Of a DNA stretch of 64,000 nucleotides, positions 1 to 7,868 are shown one piece after another. The notes under the pieces are model-generated. The model was not told the DNA's origin, did no database searches, and worked only from the letters and a program-made list of their open reading frames with translations. The stretch comes from Streptomyces lasiicapitis. GTDB taxonomy: Bacteria; Actinomycetota; Actinomycetes; Streptomycetales; Streptomycetaceae. The position numbers were made by a program, and so were the translations under genes. The stretch spans positions 202,833-266,832 of the forward strand of contig NZ_BMNG01000008.1 of the NCBI RefSeq assembly GCF_014646335.1. The letters are read 5' to 3'. Position 1 is the stretch's first letter; the number at the start of each line of letters is the position of its first letter.

Positions 1-12
1 TGGCCAGTTGCT

Positions 13-22
13 TTCGTACGAA
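13..22. promoter_or_regulatory. Palindrome upstream of the purine permease
   Basis: TTCGTACGAA is a perfect 10-bp palindrome about 90 bp upstream of the NCS2 permease start. It could be a regulator site, but short GC-balanced palindromes occur by chance and no regulator gene is visible next to it in the window. Low confidence. Confidence 0.25.
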
Positions 23-111
23 GACACAAGCTCGCGCAAGTCTCGTGCGCGTCCGGCTCAGCCCGTTCAGCATCCGGTCCATCCCGTTCATCACAGGTCA
101 TGAGGTCCCGC

Positions 112-1557
112 ATGTCCCCCTCGGCCAGCGCTCCGGTCGACGCCAAGCAGCCCCCGCACTCCCCCCAAGGCGGGCTCGACGGGTATTTCAAGATCACGGA
201 GCGGGGCTCGACCCTGGTCAGGGAGATCCGCGGCGGCTTCGCCACCTTCTTCGCGATGGCCTACATCATCGTGCTGAACCCGATCATCCTCGGCAGCGCC
301 AAGGACATGTACGGCCACCAGCTCGACAACAAGCAGCTGGTCACCGCCACCGTCCTGACCGCCGCGTTCACCACGCTGCTCATGGGCGTCATCGGCAACG
401 TACCGATCGCGCTCGCCGCCGGACTCGGCGTGAACACCGTGGTCGCCCTGCAGCTCGCGCCGCGGATGTCCTGGCCGGACGCGATGGGCATGGTGGTGCT
501 CGCGGGCTTCGTGGTGATGCTGCTCGTGGCCACCGGCCTTCGGGAGCGCGTGATGAGCGCCGTGCCGCTGGGCCTGCGCAAGGGCATCGCGATCGGCATC
601 GGCCTTTTCATCATGCTGATCGGCCTCGTCGACTCCGGCTTCGTCTCCCGCATCCCGGACGCCGCGCACACCACCGTGCCGCTCCAGCTCGGCGGCGACG
701 GTCACCTCAACGGCTGGCCGGTCCTGGTCTTCGTCCTCGGCGTGCTGCTCACGCTGGCGCTCCTGGTGCGCAAGGTGCCGGGCGCGATCCTGCTGTCGAT
801 CGTCGCGATGACGGTTCTGGCCATGATCATCCACGCGGTCGCGGACGTGCCCTCCTGGGGGCTCACGACGCCCGAGTGGCCCGGCAACCCGGTCGCGACG
901 CCCGACTTCGGCCTGGTCGGTGAGATCAGCCTGTTCGGCGGCTTCGACAAGGTCGGCGTCCTCACCGGCGTGCTCTTCGTCTTCACCGTGCTGCTCTCGT
1001 GCTTCTTCGACGCGATGGGCACGATCATGGGCATCAGCGACGAGGCCCACCTGACCGACGACAAGGGCAACCTGCCCGGGATCAACAAGGTGCTGTTCGT
1101 CGACGGCATCGCGGTCGCCGCGGGCGGCGCCTCCTCCTCGTCGGCCACCACCTGCTTCGTGGAGTCCACGGCGGGCGTCGGCGAGGGCGCGCGCACCGGC
1201 TTCGCGAACGTCGTCACCGGCGGGCTCTTCGCCGTCGCGCTGTTCCTCACGCCGCTCGCCACGATGGTGCCCTCGCAGGCGGCCACGCCCGCGCTGCTCG
1301 CGGTCGGCTTCCTGATCCTGTCCGGCTCGATCGGGCAGATCGACTGGAGCGACTACACGATCGCGATTCCCGCGTTCGTGACGATGCTGATGATGCCGTT
1401 CACGTACTCGATCACGAACGGCATCGGGATGGGCTTCATCGCCTTCACGGTGCTGAGGCTGGCCGCAGGCCGTGGGCGGGAGGTCCCGGTCGCCATGTAC
1501 GCGGTGTCGGCCGTGTTCGCCTTCTACTACCTGATGCCGGCGCTGGATCTCACCTAA
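112..1557 (+). CDS. NCS2 family (AzgA-like) purine/nucleobase permease
   Basis: Predicted inner-membrane proton symporter for purine bases such as adenine, guanine or hypoxanthine. The 481-residue protein is mostly hydrophobic with about a dozen membrane segments. Family markers are FFAMAYIIVLNP near residue 45, CFFDAMGTIMG near 300 and SSSATTCFVESTAGVGEGAR near 345, the last being the conserved substrate-site segment of the AzgA/GhxP group. I chose ATG 112 over ATG 100 because GAGG lies 6 bases before it. It stands alone: the next gene is convergent, 5 bp beyond the stop. The exact base transported cannot be told from sequence. Confidence 0.92.
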   Translation: MSPSASAPVDAKQPPHSPQGGLDGYFKITERGSTLVREIRGGFATFFAMAYIIVLNPIILGSAKDMYGHQLDNKQLVTATVLTAAFTTLLMGVIGNVPIALAAGLGVNTVVALQLAPRMSWPDAMGMVVLAGFVVMLLVATGLRERVMSAVPLGLRKGIAIGIGLFIMLIGLVDSGFVSRIPDAAHTTVPLQLGGDGHLNGWPVLVFVLGVLLTLALLVRKVPGAILLSIVAMTVLAMIIHAVADVPSWGLTTPEWPGNPVATPDFGLVGEISLFGGFDKVGVLTGVLFVFTVLLSCFFDAMGTIMGISDEAHLTDDKGNLPGINKVLFVDGIAVAAGGASSSSATTCFVESTAGVGEGARTGFANVVTGGLFAVALFLTPLATMVPSQAATPALLAVGFLILSGSIGQIDWSDYTIAIPAFVTMLMMPFTYSITNGIGMGFIAFTVLRLAAGRGREVPVAMYAVSAVFAFYYLMPALDLT

Positions 1558-1562
1558 GAGCT

Positions 1563-1745
1563 TTACGCCACCCCGTAGAACTTCTCCGTCTCCTCGACCG
1601 ACGTCGCGAACCGTTCGTCGAAGTCGTCACGAATGAGCGTCCGGACCACATAGTCCTGGACGCTCATTCCTCGTTTGGCGGCGTGCTGCCGGAGCCGGTC
1701 GAGCAGATCGCCGTCTATCCGCAGGCTGAGCACATTCGATCCCAT
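1563..1745 (-). CDS. Small ribbon-helix-helix (CopG-like) protein
   Basis: A 60-residue protein. Residues 5-12 (VLSLRIDG) can form the DNA-contacting beta strand and residues 13-45 (DLLDRLRQHAAKRGMSVQDYVVRTL) the two helices of a ribbon-helix-helix dimer. Such proteins are repressors or type II antitoxins. No toxin gene is adjacent: the convergent permease ends 5 bp away and MarR starts 167 bp upstream, so it is either an orphan antitoxin or a stand-alone regulator. The acidic tail (residues 46-60) is typical of antitoxin toxin-binding tails, which is only suggestive. Confidence 0.7.
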   Translation of the reverse strand: MGSNVLSLRIDGDLLDRLRQHAAKRGMSVQDYVVRTLIRDDFDERFATSVEETEKFYGVA

Positions 1746-1885
1746 GCGTGCCAGGGTCGCCGTCCCCTCGTGGGGGACGCCGGGCTTTCCGAATCCAGCT
1801 CACTCATTTGGGTGACGAAAGGGTTCTGTGTGCCAGATCACGGGCAACCCGGGCGCCGCCCAGTCGTAACCGGGTGGTCTTTAGC

Positions 1886-1905
1886 TAGAGTAATGAGTTA
1901 CTCTA
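1886..1905. promoter_or_regulatory. MarR-type operator before the MarR gene
   Basis: TAGAGTAA-TGAG-TTACTCTA is a perfect inverted repeat with 8-bp arms ending 6 bases before the MarR ATG at 1912. It is AT-rich against a GC-rich background and occupies the place of a promoter/ribosome binding region, as expected of an autoregulatory MarR operator. The assignment to this MarR is inference from position. Confidence 0.7.
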
Positions 1906-1911
1906 AAGAAC

Positions 1912-2349
1912 ATGCCGGACCTCTCCCATGGCGACAATGCCGCCGCCGTGAACTCGCTGCGCTCCGCCGTGATGCGCCTCTCCCGTCGACTCAAGCACCA
2001 GCGGGTCGACGAGTCGCTGAGCCCCACCGAGATGTCGGTGCTCGGCACCCTTGCCCGCTGCGGCAGCGCCACACCGGGCGAGCTCGCCCGCAAGGAGCAT
2101 GTGCAGCCGCCGTCGATGACCCGCATCGTCGCGCTCCTGGAGGCGAAGGGCCTGGTCAGGCTCGAGCCGCACGCGGAGGACCGCCGCCAGAAGGTGGTCA
2201 CCCAGACGGAGCGGGCCGAAGCCATGCTCGAACAGAGCCGCACCAAGCGGAACGCGTGGCTCGCGACCCTCGCGGCCGACCTCGACGAGGACGAGTGGGA
2301 GCGGCTGCGCGCCGCCGCGCCCGTCCTGGAGAAGCTGGCCCACCTCTGA
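1912..2349 (+). CDS. MarR family transcriptional regulator
   Basis: 145-residue winged-helix regulator. Residues 40-105 hold the MarR DNA-binding core: MSVLGTLARCG, a recognition helix region around QPPSMTRIVALLEAKGLV, and the wing around HAEDRRQKVV. It precedes an MFS exporter on the same strand (184-bp gap containing a hairpin), the common layout in which a MarR repressor senses a compound and controls its exporter. A perfect palindrome overlaps its translation start and suggests autoregulation. The ligand is unknown. There is no strong Shine-Dalgarno sequence before ATG 1912, only AAAG. Confidence 0.9.
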   Translation: MPDLSHGDNAAAVNSLRSAVMRLSRRLKHQRVDESLSPTEMSVLGTLARCGSATPGELARKEHVQPPSMTRIVALLEAKGLVRLEPHAEDRRQKVVTQTERAEAMLEQSRTKRNAWLATLAADLDEDEWERLRAAAPVLEKLAHL

Positions 2350-2393
2350 CCCTGATGGGCCCCTAGGCGGGCCCACCCGCACGCCCACCCCGT

Positions 2394-2417
2394 GCCGTCG
2401 GACTCCGGTCCGACGGC
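2394..2417. terminator. Hairpin between MarR and MFS genes
   Basis: GCCGTCGGAC-TCCG-GTCCGACGGC forms a perfect 10-bp stem with a 4-base loop, 44 bp after the MarR stop. No T tract follows, which is common in Streptomyces. It could terminate or attenuate transcription from the MarR promoter into the MFS gene. Confidence 0.6.
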
Positions 2418-2533
2418 GCCCGACCGCTCGGGGGCCGCGTACGTACGCGACCGCGACCCCGCACCGACCACGAAGGAGCCCTGACAGGCCCCAGGAGCCC
2501 CAACAGGCCCCACCGTCAAGGAGGCGACGTCCT

Positions 2534-3889
2534 TTGAGTACGGGATCCGGAGCAGACTCCGCCCCCGCACCAACCACCCTCGACAAAACCGCCCACCCAC
2601 ACAGAACATCGATGTTCAGCTCCCTGAAGATCCGGAACTACCGGCTCTTCGCCGCCGGAGCCGTCGTCTCCAACACCGGCACCTGGATGGCCCGGATCAC
2701 CCAGGACTGGCTGGTGCTCAGCCTCACCGGCTCGTCCGCGGCCGTCGGTGTCACGACCGCGATGCAGTTCCTGCCGATGCTGCTCTTCGGCCTCTACGGC
2801 GGAGTCATCGCCGACCGCTTCGCCAAGCGGAACCTCCTCTTCGTCACCCAGGGCGCGATGGGACTCGGCGGCCTGTTCCTGGCCGCGATGACCCTCTCGG
2901 GCCACGTCGAGGTCTGGCACGTGTACGTCACGGCGTTCTTCACCGGCCTGGTGACCGTCGTCGACAACCCCACCCGCCAGTCCTTCGTGTCCGAACTCGT
3001 CGGCCCCGACCAGCTCCGCAACGCCGTCTCGCTGAACTCCGCGAACTTCCAGTCCGCGCGCCTCGTCGGCCCCGCCGTCGCGGGCGTCGTCACGGCCGCC
3101 GTCGGGCCCGGCTGGGCGTTCCTCGCCAACGGTCTGTCGTTCGTCGCGCCGATTGTGGGTCTCGCGCTGATGCGCACCCGCGAGCTGACCCACAGCCCGC
3201 TCGCCCCGCGCGGCGGCAAGGGACAGCTCCGCGAAGGCCTGAACTACGTGTCCCGGCACCCCGAGCTGATCTGGCCCATCGTGCTCATCGGTTTCATCGG
3301 CACCTTCGGCTTCAACTTCCCGATCTGGCTGAGTGCTTACGCCGACGACGTCTTCCGCGGCGGGTCCGGCATGTACGCGGCGTTCACCACGCTGATGGCG
3401 GCCGGGTCGCTGATCGGCGCGTTGCTCGCCGCTCGGCGGCGGTCCTCCCGGCTGCGGATGCTTGCCGGCGCGGCGGGGCTTTTCGGTGTGCTGCTTGTCG
3501 CTGTGGCCGCGGTGCCGAATGCGTACGTGTTCGCTGCGCTGCTTGTGCCTGTCGGCGCGATCGGACTCACCGTCAACGTCACTGCCAACTCGTCCGTGCA
3601 GATGGCCACCGACCCTGAGATGCGGGGGCGGGTGATGAGCCTCTTCATGATGGTGTTCGTGGGGGGTACGCCGCTGGGTGGGCCCTTGTTCGGATGGCTT
3701 GCCGACGCGTATGGCGTGCGCGTGAGCTTTGCGGTGGGCGGGCTTGTTGTCGCCGTCGCTGCGCTGGGCGTCGGCCTGGCGCTTGCCCGTGCGGCGAACC
3801 TCCGGTTGAAGGTGGATCTTCGGCGCGGCCGTACGCATGTGGAGTTTGTTGCCCGCGAGCGGGAGCGTGAGCTTGCGCCTGCGGCGTGA
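2534..3889 (+). CDS. MFS transporter (EntS/MFS_3-like exporter)
   Basis: 451-residue membrane protein with about 12 membrane segments and the MFS loop pattern ADRFAKRNLLFVTQG near residue 96 (motif A: D-R-x-x-x-R-like). The N-terminal RNYRLFAAGAVVSNTGTWM segment is typical of the MFS_3 branch that exports drugs or siderophores. The start is TTG 2534, supported by AAGGAGG at 2518-2524; this gives an N-terminal extension of about 30 residues before the first helix. Likely controlled with the upstream MarR. The substrate cannot be predicted. Confidence 0.9.
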   Translation: MSTGSGADSAPAPTTLDKTAHPHRTSMFSSLKIRNYRLFAAGAVVSNTGTWMARITQDWLVLSLTGSSAAVGVTTAMQFLPMLLFGLYGGVIADRFAKRNLLFVTQGAMGLGGLFLAAMTLSGHVEVWHVYVTAFFTGLVTVVDNPTRQSFVSELVGPDQLRNAVSLNSANFQSARLVGPAVAGVVTAAVGPGWAFLANGLSFVAPIVGLALMRTRELTHSPLAPRGGKGQLREGLNYVSRHPELIWPIVLIGFIGTFGFNFPIWLSAYADDVFRGGSGMYAAFTTLMAAGSLIGALLAARRRSSRLRMLAGAAGLFGVLLVAVAAVPNAYVFAALLVPVGAIGLTVNVTANSSVQMATDPEMRGRVMSLFMMVFVGGTPLGGPLFGWLADAYGVRVSFAVGGLVVAVAALGVGLALARAANLRLKVDLRRGRTHVEFVARERERELAPAA

Positions 3890-3909
3890 GTTTTCGCCTG
3901 CGGCGTTAG

Positions 3910-3952
3910 CTGCGGGTCGGTGGGGGCTGGTCGCGCAGTTCCCCGCGCCCCT
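3910..3952. repeat. Dispersed intergenic repeat, copy A (short form)
   Basis: The stretch CTGCGGGTCGGTGGGGGCTG ... GTTCCCCGCGCCCCT lies between the convergent MFS and GNAT genes. The same flanks recur at 24070-24138 and 53731-53800, where the middle AGTT is replaced by a longer insert carrying a GCGGC-GGA-GCCGC hairpin. All copies sit between 3' ends, so a terminator or RNA-end role is likely. This type of repeat is widely seen between Streptomyces genes. Confidence 0.75.
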
Positions 3953-3997
3953 GGCGGGCGGGGGGCTTCGCCCCCGCCCCCGCCTCATCCCTGGCCA

Positions 3998-4564
3998 CTA
4001 CAGGCGCATCTCCAGGATCTGGCCCGGCCACGTGCCGTCCTTCTCCGTGAACGTTTCGGTTCGTACGAAGCCGTTGCTCTCGTAGTACGCGACGAGCGCG
4101 CCCTCGTTGCCCGCGTAGCAGTCGACTCGTAGCAGGTGGATGCCCCGCCTGCGGGTTTCGGCTGCCGCGTGGGTGAGGAGGGCGCTGCCCACGCCCAGGC
4201 CCGCGAAGCGGTGGTCCGTGGCCAGGTAGTGGACGTACTGCTCGGGCTCGTCGACGGGCGGGATGTACGAGCCGGGGCCGTCCGTCAGCATCAGCATTCC
4301 CCCGGGCTCGCCGCCGACCTCGGCGATCCACGGGGAGCCGTCGGCCACGTACTTCTCGATCGCCTCGACGACCTTCGGGTTCCGCGACAGCGGCTCCGTG
4401 CCCCACTGCTTCGTACGTCCCCGGGCGACCAGACCCTCGACGGCGCCGTCGAGGATGCGGAGGAAGTGCGGGATGTCGGCGGGGCCGCCGGGCCGGATCG
4501 TCAGAGCGGCAGCCCCTGTGGTCTCTGTGGCCCCTGCTGTCTCTGTGGTATCTGTCGGCTCCAT
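3998..4564 (-). CDS. GNAT family N-acetyltransferase
   Basis: 188 residues. After a Thr/Ala-rich N-terminus (1-20) comes a GNAT fold: LTIRPGGPADIPHFLRILDGA (beta1-alpha1), and the acetyl-CoA site FAGLGVGSALLTHAAAETRRRG near residue 125, followed by LLRVDCYAGNEGALVAYYESNGF, the classic C-terminal strand-helix of the family. The substrate is unknown. The ATG sits 19 bp from the DUF4239 gene start region on the same strand side, so the two minus-strand genes could be co-transcribed. Confidence 0.88.
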   Translation of the reverse strand: MEPTDTTETAGATETTGAAALTIRPGGPADIPHFLRILDGAVEGLVARGRTKQWGTEPLSRNPKVVEAIEKYVADGSPWIAEVGGEPGGMLMLTDGPGSYIPPVDEPEQYVHYLATDHRFAGLGVGSALLTHAAAETRRRGIHLLRVDCYAGNEGALVAYYESNGFVRTETFTEKDGTWPGQILEMRL

Positions 4565-4573
4565 CCGGGGATG

Positions 4574-5335
4574 CTAAGTGAGCCCCCGTATCCGGTCCAG
4601 GGCCAGCTCGAAGGCGGTCGGGCCGACTCTCAGGGCGCCGCTGAACGGGTAGTTGAACTCATAGACGATCAGTAACAGGACGCCGACGGTGAGGGAGACC
4701 GAGAAGACGACGGCCGCGTGCGCGCGCACGCTGTCCATCCCGAAGAGCTGGGCGAAGACGATGGTCACGAGGGCGCCGATGAGCAGTGCCACCCACAGCA
4801 GCGGCGGCACGCGCGCGCTCGCCGCCTCGTTCACGCGCTCGCGGCGCGCGTCCCCGAGCTGGGCGACGGAGTCGAGTGCGCTCTCGTAGCGCACCTGGTC
4901 CGGGCCCGTCGCGGGCTGGCGCGTGTTGATCAGTTCGCGGATGTCGGTGAACATGCCCCAGGCCGTCGGGTCCGCGCGCTGCTCGCCGAGGAGGGGCCAC
5001 TCCTCGCGCACGACCCGCCGCGTGTACGCCTCGGTGAGGCCGCCGAGGCGGGCGCGGTCCTGCGGCGGCAGTGTGCGGCTGTACCAGGCGATCTGCAGCA
5101 GGGCGTTCGTCTCCGCGTACGTGTTCTCGTGGGCCTTCGCGCGGGTGTCCCAGACGCCCACGACGACCATGGCGAGCACCACGGCGTAGAGCACGCCGAT
5201 CTGCGCGTACACGATGCCCAGTACGTCGTTGTGGGCCTTGCGCCAGCCGACCGGGACGAGGCGGGCGACGACGAAGACGCCGCCGGTCACGGCCGCCGCG
5301 CCGACGAGCAGGGCCAGGAATCCGAACAGCGGCAT
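4574..5335 (-). CDS. DUF4239 (bestrophin-like) membrane protein
   Basis: 253 residues beginning MPLFGFLALLVGAAAVTGG. Two N-terminal membrane segments (about residues 3-22 and 40-62), a soluble helical middle (65-180) containing LGGLTEAYTRRVVREEWP, and two C-terminal membrane segments (about 185-205 and 212-235). This is the layout of DUF4239 proteins, described as bestrophin-like; a transport role has not been established. The reading frame stays open far upstream, but ATG 5335 begins the first hydrophobic helix and the extension would run antisense through the convergently organised cyclic phosphodiesterase gene, so I rejected it. Its stop lies 9 bp before the GNAT gene. Confidence 0.85.
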   Translation of the reverse strand: MPLFGFLALLVGAAAVTGGVFVVARLVPVGWRKAHNDVLGIVYAQIGVLYAVVLAMVVVGVWDTRAKAHENTYAETNALLQIAWYSRTLPPQDRARLGGLTEAYTRRVVREEWPLLGEQRADPTAWGMFTDIRELINTRQPATGPDQVRYESALDSVAQLGDARRERVNEAASARVPPLLWVALLIGALVTIVFAQLFGMDSVRAHAAVVFSVSLTVGVLLLIVYEFNYPFSGALRVGPTAFELALDRIRGLT

Positions 5336-5440
5336 CCAAGTCCCCCCGATGTCCCCCGACGGATCGGCCCTGTCCATGGTGCGGCGCCCGGCGTCCGGTG
5401 ATCCATTCCCCGTGCGGGTGACGCGGGGGAGACTGGGCGC

Positions 5441-6055
5441 ATGAGACTCTTCGCGGCGGTGCTGCCTCCGGATCCCGTGTCGGACGAACTCGCCGCGTAC
5501 GTCGACGAGTTGAGGAAGCTGCCGGGCGCCGCCGACTCCGTGCGGTGGATGGAGCGGGACAGCTGGCACTTCACGCTCGCGTTCATGGCGGAGGTGCCCG
5601 AGGACGTGGTGCCGGGGCTGTGTGAGCGTCTGGAGCGGGCGGCGCGGCGTACGGAGCCCTTTGCGCTGGCGCTTCGTGGCGGCGGGCATTTCGGCGGGCG
5701 GGCGCTGTGGGCGGGGGCGGGCGGCGCGGTGGCCGAGCTGAAGATCCTGGCGGGGCGGGCGGACGCGGCGGCGCGGAAGGCCGGCCTCAAGATGGAGGAG
5801 CACCGCGCCTACCGTCCGCACCTGACGCTCGCGCGCTCGCGGGGCGAGGCGGACTTCCGGCCGTACGTCGAGGCGCTCGCCGCGTTCGACGGGACGCCGT
5901 GGACCGTGCCCGAGCTGACCCTCGTACGCAGCAATCTGCCGGTGAGCGGGGTGCCGGGGGAGCGGCCGCGGTACGAGGTGGTGGGGCGGTGGGCGCTGGG
6001 AGGCGGCGCGGGGGGTGCGGGAGGCGGCGCGGGCGGCCTCGGCGGGGCCGGTTAA
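5441..6055 (+). CDS. thpR: RNA 2',3'-cyclic phosphodiesterase (2H family)
   Basis: Opens 2',3'-cyclic phosphate ends of RNA to 2'-phosphates; cytosolic. 204 residues with the two defining HxTx motifs of the 2H phosphoesterase superfamily: HFTL at residues 43-46 and HLTL at 127-130, and the family start RLFAAVLPPDPV. The last 20 residues are a Gly/Ala tract (GGGAGGAGGGAGGLGGAG) beyond the usual end of the fold, probably disordered. It is divergent from the DUF4239 gene with about 105 bp between starts. Confidence 0.9.
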   Translation: MRLFAAVLPPDPVSDELAAYVDELRKLPGAADSVRWMERDSWHFTLAFMAEVPEDVVPGLCERLERAARRTEPFALALRGGGHFGGRALWAGAGGAVAELKILAGRADAAARKAGLKMEEHRAYRPHLTLARSRGEADFRPYVEALAAFDGTPWTVPELTLVRSNLPVSGVPGERPRYEVVGRWALGGGAGGAGGGAGGLGGAG

Positions 6056-6065
6056 CCTCGATGGT

Positions 6066-6155
6066 GTGAACCCAAGGATCAGAAACCGGATCATGGCCGG
6101 TGTGCTCGTGCTGATGTTCGTCGTGGTGGCGCTGGCGGCGGCGCTCGGCAACTAG
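6066..6155 (+). CDS. 29-residue single-span membrane peptide
   Basis: GTG 6066 opens a 29-codon frame ending TAG 6153: a basic start (NPRIRNRIM) followed by a clean hydrophobic span (AGVLVLMFVVVALAAALG) and a stop. It begins 10 bp after the thpR stop in the same direction. Codon third positions are mostly G/C, as in a real gene. The positive-inside charge and length are right for a small membrane protein; the function is unknown. There is no clear ribosome binding site, so confidence is moderate. Confidence 0.5.
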   Translation: MNPRIRNRIMAGVLVLMFVVVALAAALGN

Positions 6156-6183
6156 ACCCGGACCGCCGCCCGCGCTCACGCCG

Positions 6184-7176
6184 TCACCAGGCGAAGGCCT
6201 CCGGGGACGGGCCGGGGCCGGGGAAGATCTCGTCGAGCGACAGCAGTACTTCCTTGCTCAGCTTCAGCTCGACGGCGCGCACGGCCGAGTCGAGCTGGTC
6301 CGCGGTGCGCGGCCCGACGATCGGTCCCGTGACGCCGGGGCGGGTGAGCAGCCAGGCCAGGGCGACCTCGCCGGGCTGCAGGCCGTGCTTGTCGAGCAGG
6401 TCCTCGTACGCCTGGACCTGGGCGCGGGCCGCGGGGTCGGCGAGGGCCGAGGCGGCCCGGCCGGAGGCGCGCCTTCCGCCCTCGACCTCCTTCTTCAGGA
6501 CACCGCCGAGCAGTCCGCCGTGCAGCGGGGACCAGGGTATGACGCCGAGGCCGTACTCCCGCGCGGCCGGCAGGACCTCCATCTCGGCGCGGCGCTCGGC
6601 GAGGTTGTACAGGCACTGCTCGGTGACCAGGCCGAGGCTCCCGCGGCGGGCGGCCAGCTCGTTGGCCTGCGCGATCTTGTAGCCGGGGAAGTTGCTGGAG
6701 CCCGCGTACAGGATCTTGCCCTGCTGGATCAGTACGTCGACGGCCTGCCAGATCTCCTCGAAGGGAGTGTTCCGGTCGATGTGGTGGAACTGGTAGATGT
6801 CGATGTAGTCGGTCTGGAGGCGCTTGAGCGAGGCTTCCACGGAGCGGCGGATGTTGACCGCGGAGAGCTTGTCGTGGTTCGGCCAGGGCGCGACGCCGTC
6901 GGCCGTCATGTTGCCGTACACCTTGGTGGCGAGCACGACCTTGTCGCGCCGGTCACCGCCCTGCGCGAACCAGCTGCCGATGATTTCCTCGGTGCGGCCC
7001 TTGTTCTCGTGCCAGCCGTACGTATTGGCGGTGTCGAAGAAGTTGATCCCCGCGCCGAGCGCGGCATCCATGATCGCGTGACTGTCCGCTTCCCCCGTCT
7101 GCGGCCCGAAGTTCATCGTGCCGAGCGTGAGGCGGCTGACCTTGAGTCCTGTGCGTCCCAGCTGCGTGTACTTCAT
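6184..7176 (-). CDS. Aldo/keto reductase
   Basis: 330-residue NADPH-dependent oxidoreductase of the AKR superfamily (YghZ/AKR11-like subgroup), cytosolic. Seen: LGRTGLKVSRLTLGTMNFG at the start, catalytic Asp/Tyr in FFDTANTYG (about 49-57), Lys in VVLATKVYG, His in IYQFHHID, and the cofactor-binding PWSPLHGGLLGG segment near 215. It ends 28 bp before the 29-residue membrane peptide stop on the opposite strand. Its ATG overlaps the TGA of an upstream Uma2-like frame (ATGA), which may be coupling to a decayed gene or chance. Confidence 0.92.
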   Translation of the reverse strand: MKYTQLGRTGLKVSRLTLGTMNFGPQTGEADSHAIMDAALGAGINFFDTANTYGWHENKGRTEEIIGSWFAQGGDRRDKVVLATKVYGNMTADGVAPWPNHDKLSAVNIRRSVEASLKRLQTDYIDIYQFHHIDRNTPFEEIWQAVDVLIQQGKILYAGSSNFPGYKIAQANELAARRGSLGLVTEQCLYNLAERRAEMEVLPAAREYGLGVIPWSPLHGGLLGGVLKKEVEGGRRASGRAASALADPAARAQVQAYEDLLDKHGLQPGEVALAWLLTRPGVTGPIVGPRTADQLDSAVRAVELKLSKEVLLSLDEIFPGPGPSPEAFAW

Positions 7177-7331
7177 GGGGCCTTAGCCAACGGGGTGGAG
7201 CGGGCTCTAGGCAAGAGGGTGTCGGAGAGCCGTCGGGCGTAGTCGCCCCCTCCGGGGGCCGAGTAGAGGTGGCAGCGTGCCGTGCTGGGGTCGACGACCA
7301 GATACAGCGGGATCTTCACCGTGGCGTCACG
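7173..7331 (-). pseudogene. C-terminal remnant of a Uma2/DUF820-like protein
   Basis: About 50 codons read VKIPLYLVVDPSTARCHLYS then a short tail to a TGA that overlaps the aldo/keto reductase ATG. The VKIP-x-YLVVDP pattern followed by a beta strand is the end of Uma2/DUF820 (restriction-endonuclease-like) proteins common in Streptomyces. The frame stays open upstream but there runs antisense to, or in another frame of, the MarR gene with no Uma2 similarity, so the front of the gene is missing. Interpreted as a decayed fragment. Confidence 0.5.
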
Positions 7332-7854
7332 CCCCGCCCAGCCACCCCGCCGCGTCGAGGCGGAAGGACTCCGGGGGGACGACCGCGCGCAGGTCGTCCT
7401 CCAGGGCCTGGACCCGGGCCGGGCCCAGGGTCCGGGCCCACTCCGCGCGCAGCTCGTCGAAGATCGCCGCCGAGCGGGCGAGGGCGTCCAGGCCGTGCGG
7501 GGTGAGGCGGACCAGCTTGCGGCGGGCGTCGGTGGGGTCGTCGGCGCGTTCGGCGTAGCCGAGGGCGACGAGGCGGTCCACCGTCTTGCCGGCCGCCTGC
7601 TTGGTGACGCCGAGGCGGCGCCCGACCTCGCTGGCGCTCGCCCCCTCCACGCCGATCGCCTGCATCGCGAAGCCGTGGGCGGGGCGGGCGTCCGGATGGC
7701 CCTGGCGGGCGAGTTCGGCGTGCAGGCGGTCGATGAGGGTGCGGAAGCCGGCGAAGAGGAGGAGGGGGAGCTCGTAGCCCGGACGGGGCTCGTAGCCCCC
7801 CTTTCCTTTTTCGACAACCTGGTTTACCTTCTCATCGTCAACCATGTTGTCCAT
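7327..7854 (-). CDS. MarR family transcriptional regulator
   Basis: 175 residues. The winged-helix core spans about residues 35-130: LLLFAGFRTLIDRLHAEL, ASEVGRRLGVTKQAAGKTVD (recognition helix) and the wing DPTDARRKLVRLT. It is divergent from a carboxymuconolactone decarboxylase-family gene with only 14 bp between start codons, so the control region must lie inside one or both coding ends; two related palindromes occur within its first 13 codons. ATG 7854 and ATG 7845 are both possible starts and neither has a clear ribosome binding site. It probably regulates its divergent neighbour and itself. Confidence 0.85.
   Translation of the reverse strand: MDNMVDDEKVNQVVEKGKGGYEPRPGYELPLLLFAGFRTLIDRLHAELARQGHPDARPAHGFAMQAIGVEGASASEVGRRLGVTKQAAGKTVDRLVALGYAERADDPTDARRKLVRLTPHGLDALARSAAIFDELRAEWARTLGPARVQALEDDLRAVVPPESFRLDAAGWLGGA
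7816..7849. promoter_or_regulatory. Two related palindromes in the MarR/CMD control region
   Basis: AACC-T-GGTT (7816-7824) and CAAC-CAT-GTTG (7839-7849) share the pattern CAACC-N2-GTT and have centres 24 bp apart. They lie in the first codons of the MarR gene and just upstream of the divergent CMD-family start (ATG 7869, ribosome site AGGGGGA at 7858-7864). Position suggests paired operators controlling both genes. Confidence 0.5.
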
Positions 7855-7868
7855 TTTAGGGGGACGGG

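Noticed and set aside
4574..6151. A 525-codon open frame covering the DUF4239 gene and far upstream
   Set aside because: The upstream part runs antisense through thpR and has no family features. The first methionine of the membrane protein (5335) fits better.
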